A model generated the notes under the pieces. It made no database searches. It was not told the origin of the DNA and saw only the letters and a program-made list of their open reading frames with translations. From OLB6 sp964493635 (lineage in GTDB: Bacteria; Bacteroidota; Ignavibacteria; Kapaibacteriales; Kapaibacteriaceae), in the NCBI GenBank assembly GCA_964493635.1, contig CAZBOW010000004.1:54479-118478 (forward strand): DNA of 64,000 nucleotides, in the 5' to 3' direction. The translations under genes were made by a program, and so were the position numbers. This document shows positions 44,133-51,901 of the stretch, one piece after another. The stretch's first letter is position 1; the number at the start of each line of letters is the position of its first letter.

Positions 44133-44574
44133 TGTGCAACCCCACAGGGCACGATTTACCGTGACGGCGCAGACGGCGGCACTCTCCGGATTGCGACGGC
44201 AGATTCGTCATGCCATGGAGCAAGAGCAGTGGTCCGGCACGGTGATCGACGCCGTGGTCTTGGCTCTGGACGAAGCCTGTGCCAATCTGGTACGACATGC
44301 CTTCCACAACGATCCCCTGCAGGCCTTTACGGTGACGCTCCAGCTGGACGCCCATGCCGCGCACGTGGAGATTTGCGATACCGCAGCCCCCTTCAATCCC
44401 TCGGACTACCTTCCGCAAGATGTGTCGGCCTACCTCGATGAGCATCGGACCGAGAAGCCCGGTCATGGTCTTGGGATTGTTCTGATGACGGCCCTTATGG
44501 ATAACGTGCAGTACACGCCGGCCACGCAGCCAGGTGGGATCAACTGCCTTATCCTCACAAAACGACGGGGATAA
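44125..44574 (+). CDS. Anti-sigma-factor serine kinase (RsbW-like, HATPase_c)
   Basis: A 149-residue GHKL-type kinase. The N box DEACANLVRHAF, the G1 region DTAAPFNPSDY, and GHGLGIVLMTALMDNV (G2) match RsbW/SpoIIAB-type anti-sigma kinases. It is expected to bind a sigma factor or other target when the STAS protein is phosphorylated. It starts eight bases before the STAS stop. No sigma-factor gene is adjacent, so the target is unknown. Confidence 0.88.
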   Translation: MNSVQPHRARFTVTAQTAALSGLRRQIRHAMEQEQWSGTVIDAVVLALDEACANLVRHAFHNDPLQAFTVTLQLDAHAAHVEICDTAAPFNPSDYLPQDVSAYLDEHRTEKPGHGLGIVLMTALMDNVQYTPATQPGGINCLILTKRRG

Positions 44575-44576
44575 CG

Positions 44577-44584
44577 TAGTTTTG
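44577..44584 (+). promoter_or_regulatory. TAnnTTTG -7 box of the ccm operon (leaderless)
   Basis: TAGTTTTG, an exact -7 match, begins just after the anti-sigma kinase stop. The ccmC ATG at 44589 comes four bases later, at the predicted transcription start. Confidence 0.5.
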
Positions 44585-44588
44585 CGTC

Positions 44589-45626
44589 ATGAAGTTTGCC
44601 ATTATGCTCGGGGCAACCGTTCTCGGAATCGCTCTGGGCCTGTATCCGTCGCTGTCGAAACCTCGTCCACGCTGGTGGCGCATCGTGGCTCTTGCTTCGG
44701 TAACCGTCGTTGTGATCATGGCGCTGCTTCCACCGACGGCGGGAACGGTCACGGACGCCGTGATAGCGTCCCGGGCGGATAGCACGGCTGTTGTTCCGGT
44801 CCTGCTGCGGTCGACGTTGCAGCCGGGAGCCGAGATTTCTTCGATCGTGGCCGCCGATGCTCGAGATCCTCGTGTGGTGGTCACCGTGATCCTCGGCCAA
44901 GCCATCGATCTGAGTGCCATGCCGGTGGATCAGCCAATGATCCTGCATCTCCAGCGCTATGGCAACGATGCACAGTTTGTCGCGCAGCGCCTCGGTGCTG
45001 TCGACCCTCTGGTAACGCTGCCGTACATCATGGGGCTGGAGGAGCGAGCTCGGATCATGTACTTCCATGTTCCCATGAGCTGGGTGGCGTCCATTGCCTA
45101 CATCCTCGGTATGATCTACGCCGTAGCCTATCTCCGGACCCGCCGTCGGGAGTACGATACGCTCTCGGCCTCTGCCGCCCGCATTGCAACGCTCTACGCC
45201 ATCCTGGCTACGGTCACCGGCGCGATCTGGGCCAAATTCAACTGGGGCATGTTCTGGAATTGGGATCCCCGGCAGACATCAATTTTTCTCCTGCTCTTAG
45301 TCTACGGGGCGTACTTCCTCCTCCGTAGCGCGGTGACCGACCCCACGCGTCGGGCCTCGCTGTCGGCAGCGTACTCCATCATTGCTGCGCCTACCGTGCC
45401 GTTTTTGATCTACGTTCTGCCGCGTCTGATTCCCGGCCTGCATCCAGGCAGTGCCAACGACGTAAATGCCGGACCACTTCTCAGTCCGCAATCTGATGCC
45501 ATCAACACCGTCAAACAGCTGATCTTCGGCGGATCGCTGTTTTCGTTTACGCTCATCTTCTTTTGGCTTGTAAGCATCGATGTGCGGACAACCTTGGTAT
45601 CTCTTCGAAAGCGTGGTGCAGCATGA
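44589..45626 (+). CDS. ccmC: Cytochrome c biogenesis heme protein CcmC (extended)
   Basis: Inner-membrane heme-handling protein of system I cytochrome c maturation. The WWD domain shows GMFWNWDPRQTS; the conserved His is in MYFHVPMSWV. The C-terminal membrane core (about residues 155-345) is normal for CcmC, but an extra 150-residue N-terminal part with two membrane helices and a soluble segment is present, making it 345 residues against about 240. The start fits a promoter four bases upstream. Stop overlaps ccmD (ATGA). Confidence 0.9.
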   Translation: MKFAIMLGATVLGIALGLYPSLSKPRPRWWRIVALASVTVVVIMALLPPTAGTVTDAVIASRADSTAVVPVLLRSTLQPGAEISSIVAADARDPRVVVTVILGQAIDLSAMPVDQPMILHLQRYGNDAQFVAQRLGAVDPLVTLPYIMGLEERARIMYFHVPMSWVASIAYILGMIYAVAYLRTRRREYDTLSASAARIATLYAILATVTGAIWAKFNWGMFWNWDPRQTSIFLLLLVYGAYFLLRSAVTDPTRRASLSAAYSIIAAPTVPFLIYVLPRLIPGLHPGSANDVNAGPLLSPQSDAINTVKQLIFGGSLFSFTLIFFWLVSIDVRTTLVSLRKRGAA

Positions 45627-45766
45627 TGACGTTTCTCTCCGCGAATGCAATGTATGTCGTACTGGTGTGTGCGCTGACGGTCTGGGCCGGCATTGCGGCC
45701 TACCTCTGGCGCGTTGAACGACGACTCACCCTTCTGGAACAATCCCCATCTGAACGGATGCCATGA
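45623..45766 (+). CDS. ccmD: CcmD-like small membrane protein
   Basis: A 47-residue protein with one membrane helix (AMYVVLVCALTVWAGIAAYL) and a basic end, as in CcmD proteins that stabilise the CcmABC heme-release complex. It overlaps ccmC and ccmE by ATGA junctions on both sides, so it is translated with them. Confidence 0.82.
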   Translation: MMTFLSANAMYVVLVCALTVWAGIAAYLWRVERRLTLLEQSPSERMP

Positions 45767-46143
45767 TGAAGCCACGGTATATCATAGGGGCAATTGTTGC
45801 CACGGTCTTGGCCGTGGCTGCGTGGTTTGCCTTGGACTCCAGCTCCATCGAGTATGCGAACCTGCAGCGTGCCGAGCAGCTTGGCAGCACCGTTCAAGTT
45901 GTTGGCACGTGGGTGAAGGAACAAGGGCAGTCGTACGATGCCCAGGCCGACATCTTTCGTTTTACCATGGCCGATGAAGAGGGGCAACAGATTCCGGTGA
46001 TCCTGCACGGAGCAAAGCCAAACAACTTCGAGATCGCGGTAAGCATTGTTGTGAAGGGTCGTGTCGAGAATGGCACGCTCCACGCCAGTTCGGTGCTCAC
46101 GAAGTGCCCCTCGAAGTATGAAGGTCAACCCCAGGGAGCCTAA
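45763..46143 (+). CDS. ccmE: Heme chaperone CcmE, cysteine type
   Basis: Periplasmic OB-fold heme chaperone of 126 residues with one N-terminal membrane anchor (IIGAIVATVLAVAAWFALD). Instead of the usual heme-binding histidine in HxxxY, the C-terminus reads CPSKY (C at residue 115), the CXXXY variant described for Desulfovibrio and archaeal CcmE. It overlaps ccmD (ATGA). The CcmABC transporter genes ccmA and ccmB are not in the window. Confidence 0.9.
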   Translation: MMKPRYIIGAIVATVLAVAAWFALDSSSIEYANLQRAEQLGSTVQVVGTWVKEQGQSYDAQADIFRFTMADEEGQQIPVILHGAKPNNFEIAVSIVVKGRVENGTLHASSVLTKCPSKYEGQPQGA

Positions 46144-46149
46144 CGCACC

Positions 46150-46503
46150 ATGGTTCGTCGCATCATTCTGATTGCTGCCGTCATCGCCATACCGCTGGTT
46201 GTCACCCTAGCCATTCGGTACGGCCAGCAGCCCACAGCCACATTTGCTGAAGCGGTGGAGCAGCAGGCCGGCCAATCCGAGCAGGAACAGTCCGCCAAGG
46301 TGGTGATTGTGACCACCATCACCGAGAACGCCAGTGGTACCATATTCGGCGAGGATCGTCAAGGTCGGCGGTTCCGGATCGACTACACGGGCCATGAGTA
46401 CGAAGGACCACTGATGGTTGGCTCGACCTATCGATTCGTTGGGCACGTGCACGGCACTGGTTCCGACGCCTATTTCCACGCAACACAGGTGTACAACGAA
46501 TGA
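46150..46503 (+). CDS. CcmE-like OB-fold protein without the heme-binding motif
   Basis: A 117-residue protein with an N-terminal membrane segment (IILIAAVIAIPLVVTLAI). Its C-terminal half (MVGSTYRFVGHVHGTGSD, then FHATQVYNE) follows the CcmE barrel pattern, and it stops where the heme-binding HxxxY or CxxxY should begin. It lies between ccmE and ccmF in the operon. Possibly a divergent CcmE paralogue or an OB-fold partner such as a heme-transfer accessory; homology is suggested by eye only. Confidence 0.6.
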   Translation: MVRRIILIAAVIAIPLVVTLAIRYGQQPTATFAEAVEQQAGQSEQEQSAKVVIVTTITENASGTIFGEDRQGRRFRIDYTGHEYEGPLMVGSTYRFVGHVHGTGSDAYFHATQVYNE

Positions 46504-48809
46504 TTGGACAAGTCCTTATCCATGTGCTGTTCGGTTTGGCAGTCGGGTCGGCCGTGAGCTATGTATGGTCATGGCTGAGGTCGGACGCTCGCCTTGCGAC
46601 CATTGGGCGCACACTCTTTACCACGCTTAGCATCGGGCTCGTCACTGCCTCAGCAATGCTGATCATCGACGTCGTTCAGCATCGATTTGAATACACCTAC
46701 GTGTGGAACTACTCCTCGACGGAGCTTCCGCTGCACCTGCTGATCGCCAGCTTCTATTCTGGGCAGGAGGGAAGTATTCTGCTATGGACACTGCTGGTGT
46801 CGCTCATCGGTGTGATGCTAACACCGTATGCGCGCCAACACCAGTACGAGACCGCCGCCATGAGCATCTACGGGCTGATCATGGTGTTTCTCACGTTGTT
46901 ACTGGTGGCAAAGAACCCGTTCTCCTATTACTGGGAGACCTTCGCTGCCAACGGGATGACACCCGCCGATGTGCCGGCAAATGGTAAGGGGCTGAACCCA
47001 CTCTTGCACAATGCGTGGATCACGATTCATCCACCGATTCTGTTCACCGGGTTTGCGTCGATGTCCGTGCCCTTTGTGTTTGCCATGGCAGGGCTCCTCA
47101 AGCGGGATTACCACCGATGGATCACCGTTGCCATGCCGTGGGCACTGCTCAGTACGGCGGTGCTGGGGTTTGGCATCATGCTGGGTGGCTTCTGGGCATA
47201 CGAAACCCTGGGATGGGGCGGCTTCTGGGGATGGGATCCGGTCGAGAACTCATCACTGATCCCATGGCTGGTAAGCGTCGCGCTGGTGCACACGATGCTA
47301 GTGCAGCGCCGCACGCGTGGTCTGGTCAAGACGAATATGGCCTTGGCCGTGGTGGCCTTTGTGATGGTTCTGTATTCGACCTTCCTTACCCGGTCGGGGA
47401 TCCTGGGGGATACTTCGGTGCATTCCTTTGTCGACCCGGGCAAGTTTGCATTTTGGATACTGTTGGCCTTCATGGTGGTTTTCTCCGTACTTGGCTTGTG
47501 GCTGGTGCTGATTCGTCGCACGGACATGAACGTCCACCGCGAGGACTTCGCACCCACAACCCGCGAATTCATGCTGTCGATCGGAGCTGCCATCGTCATG
47601 GCGTCGGCCATCTTCGTCACGGTGGGAACGTCTTGGCCGGTGATCATGGAGATTATCGGGCAGCCCAAGGTGGCGGTAGCGATTGCCTTCTACAACGATG
47701 TCCATCTGATTCTGATGCCGCTCGTGTTTATCGTGAACGGCTTGTCGCTGCTGGTGCAGTGGCGCTCAACCTCGGTGGGGCAGTTTCGCCGGAACGTGGC
47801 GGTGGCAGCCGGTATCACTGTTCTGCTTACCGTTGCAACGGTGATGACGGGGTTGAGCCCTGTCGAGCAGATCCTGCTGGCCGCCACGGCGTGGTTTTCG
47901 CTCGTGGTGAACCTGCAGACGGGATGGATGGTGGCTCGCCGATCGGTGGCTGTTGCCGGAGCATATGTTTCCCACCTCGGTGTGGCCTTGCTCATCTTCG
48001 GTGTGATCGCCACTTCGCAGTACGAAGAACGGTACCATGCCGTGCTGGTGCAGGGTGTTCCAACTACTGTCGGCGAGTACACGCTGACGTATCTCGGCAA
48101 GGAGCAGATCGAGCGCGAGTTCGTCGATCGTGAGAAGCTGCGCTACGATGTATCGATTGACGGGAAGGGTGAACAGCGCACGGTATCGGCAATCCTCTAT
48201 TGGAGCGACTTCAATCAGCGCCAGAGCGCCTTCCTTGAACCGGGCATTCGGTGGGGCCTGACAAACGACCTCTACATCTCTCCGAAGGCAACGGAGTGGG
48301 AAAATGTGTGGAATGCCACCACCGTCATGCGCGGTGGCACGATCACCAACCCTTTGGACTCAACACAGTCGATCACCCTTCAGCGTTTCACGATGCCGAT
48401 GGAAGAGGGGCAGGCAGAAGACGGCCGCATGCAGATGTCGGCAGTTCTTGAGATCACGGATCGTACGGGGGAATCACGTGAGCTGCGGGCTCGTACGCGG
48501 ATCTCCACGGGCGATGGTGGGCCGTCCTTCGATCCCGAATGGGCCCCGATTCCGGGAACCGACCTCGCCGTTGGCCTGACGAACATCACCCGTAACAATG
48601 CCGACCCGACGAAGTCGACCGGTGAGCTCTCCTTCAAGCGTCGTGATCAGCCGGTGCCGACCCCGCGCGAAGTCTTCACCGTGGAGTTCAGTGTCAAGCC
48701 GCTGATGTCGCTGGTATGGATTGGTGTGATTACGATGGTGCTCGGCTTTGCGGTAAGTATCACTCGGTACCTGCGCTCGACGCCGTCCGCCACACCTTCT
48801 GCACTGTAG
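46500..48809 (+). CDS. ccmF: Cytochrome c heme lyase CcmF
   Basis: Large inner-membrane heme lyase subunit, 769 residues, with about 14 membrane helices. The WWD motif is GWGGFWGWDPVENSS; the conserved HPPILFTGFAS and FLTRSGILGDTSVHSF carry heme-coordinating histidines. Preceded by an ATGA overlap. The soluble periplasmic C-terminal region (about 500-730) ends in a final helix. CcmG and CcmH genes are absent here. The 3' end overlaps the convergent IgGFc-like gene by 50 bp. Confidence 0.94.
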   Translation: MIGQVLIHVLFGLAVGSAVSYVWSWLRSDARLATIGRTLFTTLSIGLVTASAMLIIDVVQHRFEYTYVWNYSSTELPLHLLIASFYSGQEGSILLWTLLVSLIGVMLTPYARQHQYETAAMSIYGLIMVFLTLLLVAKNPFSYYWETFAANGMTPADVPANGKGLNPLLHNAWITIHPPILFTGFASMSVPFVFAMAGLLKRDYHRWITVAMPWALLSTAVLGFGIMLGGFWAYETLGWGGFWGWDPVENSSLIPWLVSVALVHTMLVQRRTRGLVKTNMALAVVAFVMVLYSTFLTRSGILGDTSVHSFVDPGKFAFWILLAFMVVFSVLGLWLVLIRRTDMNVHREDFAPTTREFMLSIGAAIVMASAIFVTVGTSWPVIMEIIGQPKVAVAIAFYNDVHLILMPLVFIVNGLSLLVQWRSTSVGQFRRNVAVAAGITVLLTVATVMTGLSPVEQILLAATAWFSLVVNLQTGWMVARRSVAVAGAYVSHLGVALLIFGVIATSQYEERYHAVLVQGVPTTVGEYTLTYLGKEQIEREFVDREKLRYDVSIDGKGEQRTVSAILYWSDFNQRQSAFLEPGIRWGLTNDLYISPKATEWENVWNATTVMRGGTITNPLDSTQSITLQRFTMPMEEGQAEDGRMQMSAVLEITDRTGESRELRARTRISTGDGGPSFDPEWAPIPGTDLAVGLTNITRNNADPTKSTGELSFKRRDQPVPTPREVFTVEFSVKPLMSLVWIGVITMVLGFAVSITRYLRSTPSATPSAL

Positions 48810-50784
48810 TGCGCCCATTGGCCGTTGTTACAACAAGGTTCAGGCCTTCCTGCAGCGCTGGGATCTCCTGACCGATGACGTTGTACATCCGCACCATCGA
48901 TGCTGTCGGAGACAGGGGATCGAATAATCGTTGACGACCTCCCGCTTCACAAACATCCGTGATCGTCATCACTCCCGGCGTTGTGATCACCGTTGGCCTG
49001 ACGACCTCTCCTTCCGCCGTGAACCACGTTGTTGCCACAATCGAAAGCGTGTCGGTTACGACGCGTCCCAGCACAGCTGTTCCCGGAAGGACTGCAACCG
49101 TATCGCCAACAGCGAGAGAATCGAAGGTGTGGGTAAACGCGATCTCGCCACGCTGGATTTGCGATGGAATCCCTGCCGTCTGCGGGACGAAGATCGTGCG
49201 GTCGTACGAGAGTGTTGCGCGAAGCGAGGCGATGCCAAGTGCGGAAACGCTCGGCTGCTGAAGAATGGTATCCACCACCACAACAACGTCCACCTCCATG
49301 CCCGGTGAAGCCTGCCGGTCTAGGACGCGTAGGGCAATCGTTGGCTGGTACAGACGCTCGAACGCCATACCTCCCGTGTACCCATAGGACTCTGCAGGCC
49401 CGTAGCCATAGGCGATCACGCCACAGAGCGAATCGCTTGCGATCACGTGCGAGCCACTAGCTACGGCCACGTGGGAGTATCCATAGGTGGGTAGGGATGG
49501 GAGGGGGGTTAGCGGCGGGATGGCTTGTCCGTCAATGGTCACTACTGCAGCCAGCGGCGCCGTGACGGTTATGAAGTGCTCGCGGTAGAACGGATTGGCC
49601 ACGGTCCGTGGCTCGATGGAGATAATCCGATAGGACGTCAGGTGCTGTTCCTGCGGTGGCACGATGATCAGCGATGGATCACCGGAGAGGTTTAGTCCAG
49701 CGGTACCGCCGTTGGCCGTGCGATCGATGATTCCAACCAGGATGGGCTCTGAACTCTGGACCGTCAGTGCCTCGCTCAGCGGTAGATCAACAACCTCACC
49801 TGCTGCGATGGTGGCCGACGTACCGGGAGTGACGGTCACCTGCGTTCCATCGGTGTGTCCCACGATCCGTAACCGTGGTGTGGTTGTACGACTTGCCGGA
49901 GCATCCGACGGCGGATTTAATGGTGGAACCACGAACGACTTTCCCCACGTGTCCACGCTGGGAACCTGCTCAACAAGCATATCGCGAGAAGCATTGTCGT
50001 TACGGATCGGAACTTGGGCTCGGCGATGACTGGCCAGCACCACAACCGGCTTGGAGCTCGTGATAAGTGATCCCGAGAGGTCGTCATTCTGGCGGGTGAC
50101 GGTCACATCAGCCTGGACGAGGTAGGACTCACCTTGTTGAAGCGTGACCTGGCGGATGCTCTGCGCAGGATCGACGCGCGAACCTGTCGTCGAGAGTGTA
50201 ATGTCGACGTCCGTAGAGTCGTCGGTGGCAACCACCACAAACTGCGACGGATACGCCGTTGTGAGAATGGGAATGAAGACCGTATCGGCTCGGGCATCGG
50301 AAGGGTAGGATAGGATGCGGTACGCTGTTCCCAGGGCGTCGGTCGGCAGCACGACCCAGGCATCGGAGGTGTTGAGCTCCCGCACGGACGCATAGACCGT
50401 AATCTCATCGGTGGCGGTAATGTGCACACTGGCTGGACTGGCAATCTCGGCATCACCGGTGCTGCCAGTAGGGTAGGAGGCTGTTCGTAGCTCCAACAAC
50501 GACGGAAGAAAATCAACCTTCACAACACTTCCAGCATCCACGGTGAATGTGCGCTCGTCGATCTGTCCATTGCGCGTTCGTGCCCACACGGTGGCCTGCG
50601 TGGTGACATCCGACGACAGATACACGTTTAACGCTGCTTCATCAACATTCGAGGGATGATCGTTCGGGGGGAAGGCCAGCCAGAAATCCCGCCCCTTGGT
50701 GTCGCGTCCCTCGAGCTGCTGTGCAGGCATCACCACAACACCTGTGCACAGCGCCATCAACCATACGATCCACCGTTTAGCCAT
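48760..50784 (-). CDS. IgGFc-binding-domain T9SS surface protein
   Basis: A 674-residue secreted protein with a signal peptide (residues 1-22, ending MPAQQ). The N-terminal half starts with the GRDFWLAFPPN motif of the IgGFc-binding N-terminal family (pfam17517), a domain found in surface adhesins of Bacteroidota and myxobacteria. A second beta-domain around 490-600 resembles cohesin-like or choice-of-anchor folds. The end (VRMYNVIGQEI, then NLVVTTANGRTTVQKV) fits a T9SS sorting domain. It is the last gene of the surface cluster and begins 8 bases before the stop of the upstream glycosyltransferase. Confidence 0.8.
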   Translation of the reverse strand: MAKRWIVWLMALCTGVVVMPAQQLEGRDTKGRDFWLAFPPNDHPSNVDEAALNVYLSSDVTTQATVWARTRNGQIDERTFTVDAGSVVKVDFLPSLLELRTASYPTGSTGDAEIASPASVHITATDEITVYASVRELNTSDAWVVLPTDALGTAYRILSYPSDARADTVFIPILTTAYPSQFVVVATDDSTDVDITLSTTGSRVDPAQSIRQVTLQQGESYLVQADVTVTRQNDDLSGSLITSSKPVVVLASHRRAQVPIRNDNASRDMLVEQVPSVDTWGKSFVVPPLNPPSDAPASRTTTPRLRIVGHTDGTQVTVTPGTSATIAAGEVVDLPLSEALTVQSSEPILVGIIDRTANGGTAGLNLSGDPSLIIVPPQEQHLTSYRIISIEPRTVANPFYREHFITVTAPLAAVVTIDGQAIPPLTPLPSLPTYGYSHVAVASGSHVIASDSLCGVIAYGYGPAESYGYTGGMAFERLYQPTIALRVLDRQASPGMEVDVVVVVDTILQQPSVSALGIASLRATLSYDRTIFVPQTAGIPSQIQRGEIAFTHTFDSLAVGDTVAVLPGTAVLGRVVTDTLSIVATTWFTAEGEVVRPTVITTPGVMTITDVCEAGGRQRLFDPLSPTASMVRMYNVIGQEIPALQEGLNLVVTTANGRTTVQKVWRTASSAGTE

Positions 50785-51901
50785 GTGTCTGCTTCCAAGA
50801 GGTGATCGTCTGCTCGCACAGGTCGAGCATCTCCCGCGCCGATCGCTCCCACGTAAAGGTTGATGCCCATGCCACGGCGCCCTCGCTGAGTCGGGTCCGT
50901 TCCGGATGATCCACCAGAACGCGCGTTAGCAAATGAGCCAGCTGTTCGATGTTGCCATACGGGTACAGGAGTCCGGAAAGTCCATCACGTACCGAGTCAC
51001 GCAGGCCGGGCACGTCGGCACTAATCACCGGGGTGCCGCAGGCATTGGCTTCAATATTGGTGATCCCCCAACCCTCCTTGACCGACGAATTCACCATCAC
51101 GTGGGCTGATGAGAGCAACCGTACCTTATCGGAATCATTAACAAATCCGTGAAACGTTACGGCGTCTGCCATATCATGGAAGTCTGCAAGGCGCTCCAAC
51201 TCGGTGCGTTCATCACCGGTACCCATGATGTCGAGATGGGCTTCGGGCAGGGTTTCACGAACCATCGCCATGGCCTTGATGATATGATCGACACTCTTGT
51301 ACTTCTTCAATCGGCCAAAGTATACCACACGGGGGTGCTCGCTCTTGATCCCGACCCGCATAGGGTAGGAGCGATGATCGATGGCATTATGGACCACCGA
51401 CACCTGCGTTGCACGAAAGCCCCGTTCCAGACATTCCTGACGAGTGCTCTCCGAAACGGCCACCACCGGAGTGGATCGATAGACGCGGCCAATGCGATCC
51501 TCGAACATCTTCACGTAGGTGCCGGCCAGCCAGCCCGCCTGATTGAAGATGGCGTTGCCAAAGAAGTGATGGACAATGGCCAGCAGGGGTTGTTTGATGA
51601 ACAGCGGTGTGAAGAAGGGGATCTTATTGATATCGTCGATGACGATGTCGAGCTTCATGCCTGCGCCATACTGTTTCCACCAGCGAGGCACCGAGTAGTT
51701 GAAGGTCGGGCGGTTGCCGATGCGGTACACATGCAGATCATCGAGCACTTCATAGGCCGGTGCTGTGCCGTGACCGCAGCACAACAGATGCACGTCGTGA
51801 CCCATCCGCGCAATGCGCCCAAAGATTTCATGGAGGTGCACCTCGGCGCCACCCGCCTGGGGATGCGTGCGGTCCTGCCAGTTGATCACAAGGATTCGCA
51901 T
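50777..51901 (-). CDS. GT4-family glycosyltransferase (PimA-like)
   Basis: A 374-residue GT-B enzyme, opening MRILVINWQDRTHPQAGGAEVH, an N-terminus typical of glycosyltransferases near O-antigen and S-layer clusters. The donor site shows VYFGRLKKYKSVDH, and EGWGITNIEANACGTPVIS. The ATG at 51901 overlaps the stop of the OmpA-type gene (TGATG). A role in glycosylating the surface proteins is possible but unproven. Confidence 0.88.
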   Translation of the reverse strand: MRILVINWQDRTHPQAGGAEVHLHEIFGRIARMGHDVHLLCCGHGTAPAYEVLDDLHVYRIGNRPTFNYSVPRWWKQYGAGMKLDIVIDDINKIPFFTPLFIKQPLLAIVHHFFGNAIFNQAGWLAGTYVKMFEDRIGRVYRSTPVVAVSESTRQECLERGFRATQVSVVHNAIDHRSYPMRVGIKSEHPRVVYFGRLKKYKSVDHIIKAMAMVRETLPEAHLDIMGTGDERTELERLADFHDMADAVTFHGFVNDSDKVRLLSSAHVMVNSSVKEGWGITNIEANACGTPVISADVPGLRDSVRDGLSGLLYPYGNIEQLAHLLTRVLVDHPERTRLSEGAVAWASTFTWERSAREMLDLCEQTITSWKQTHG

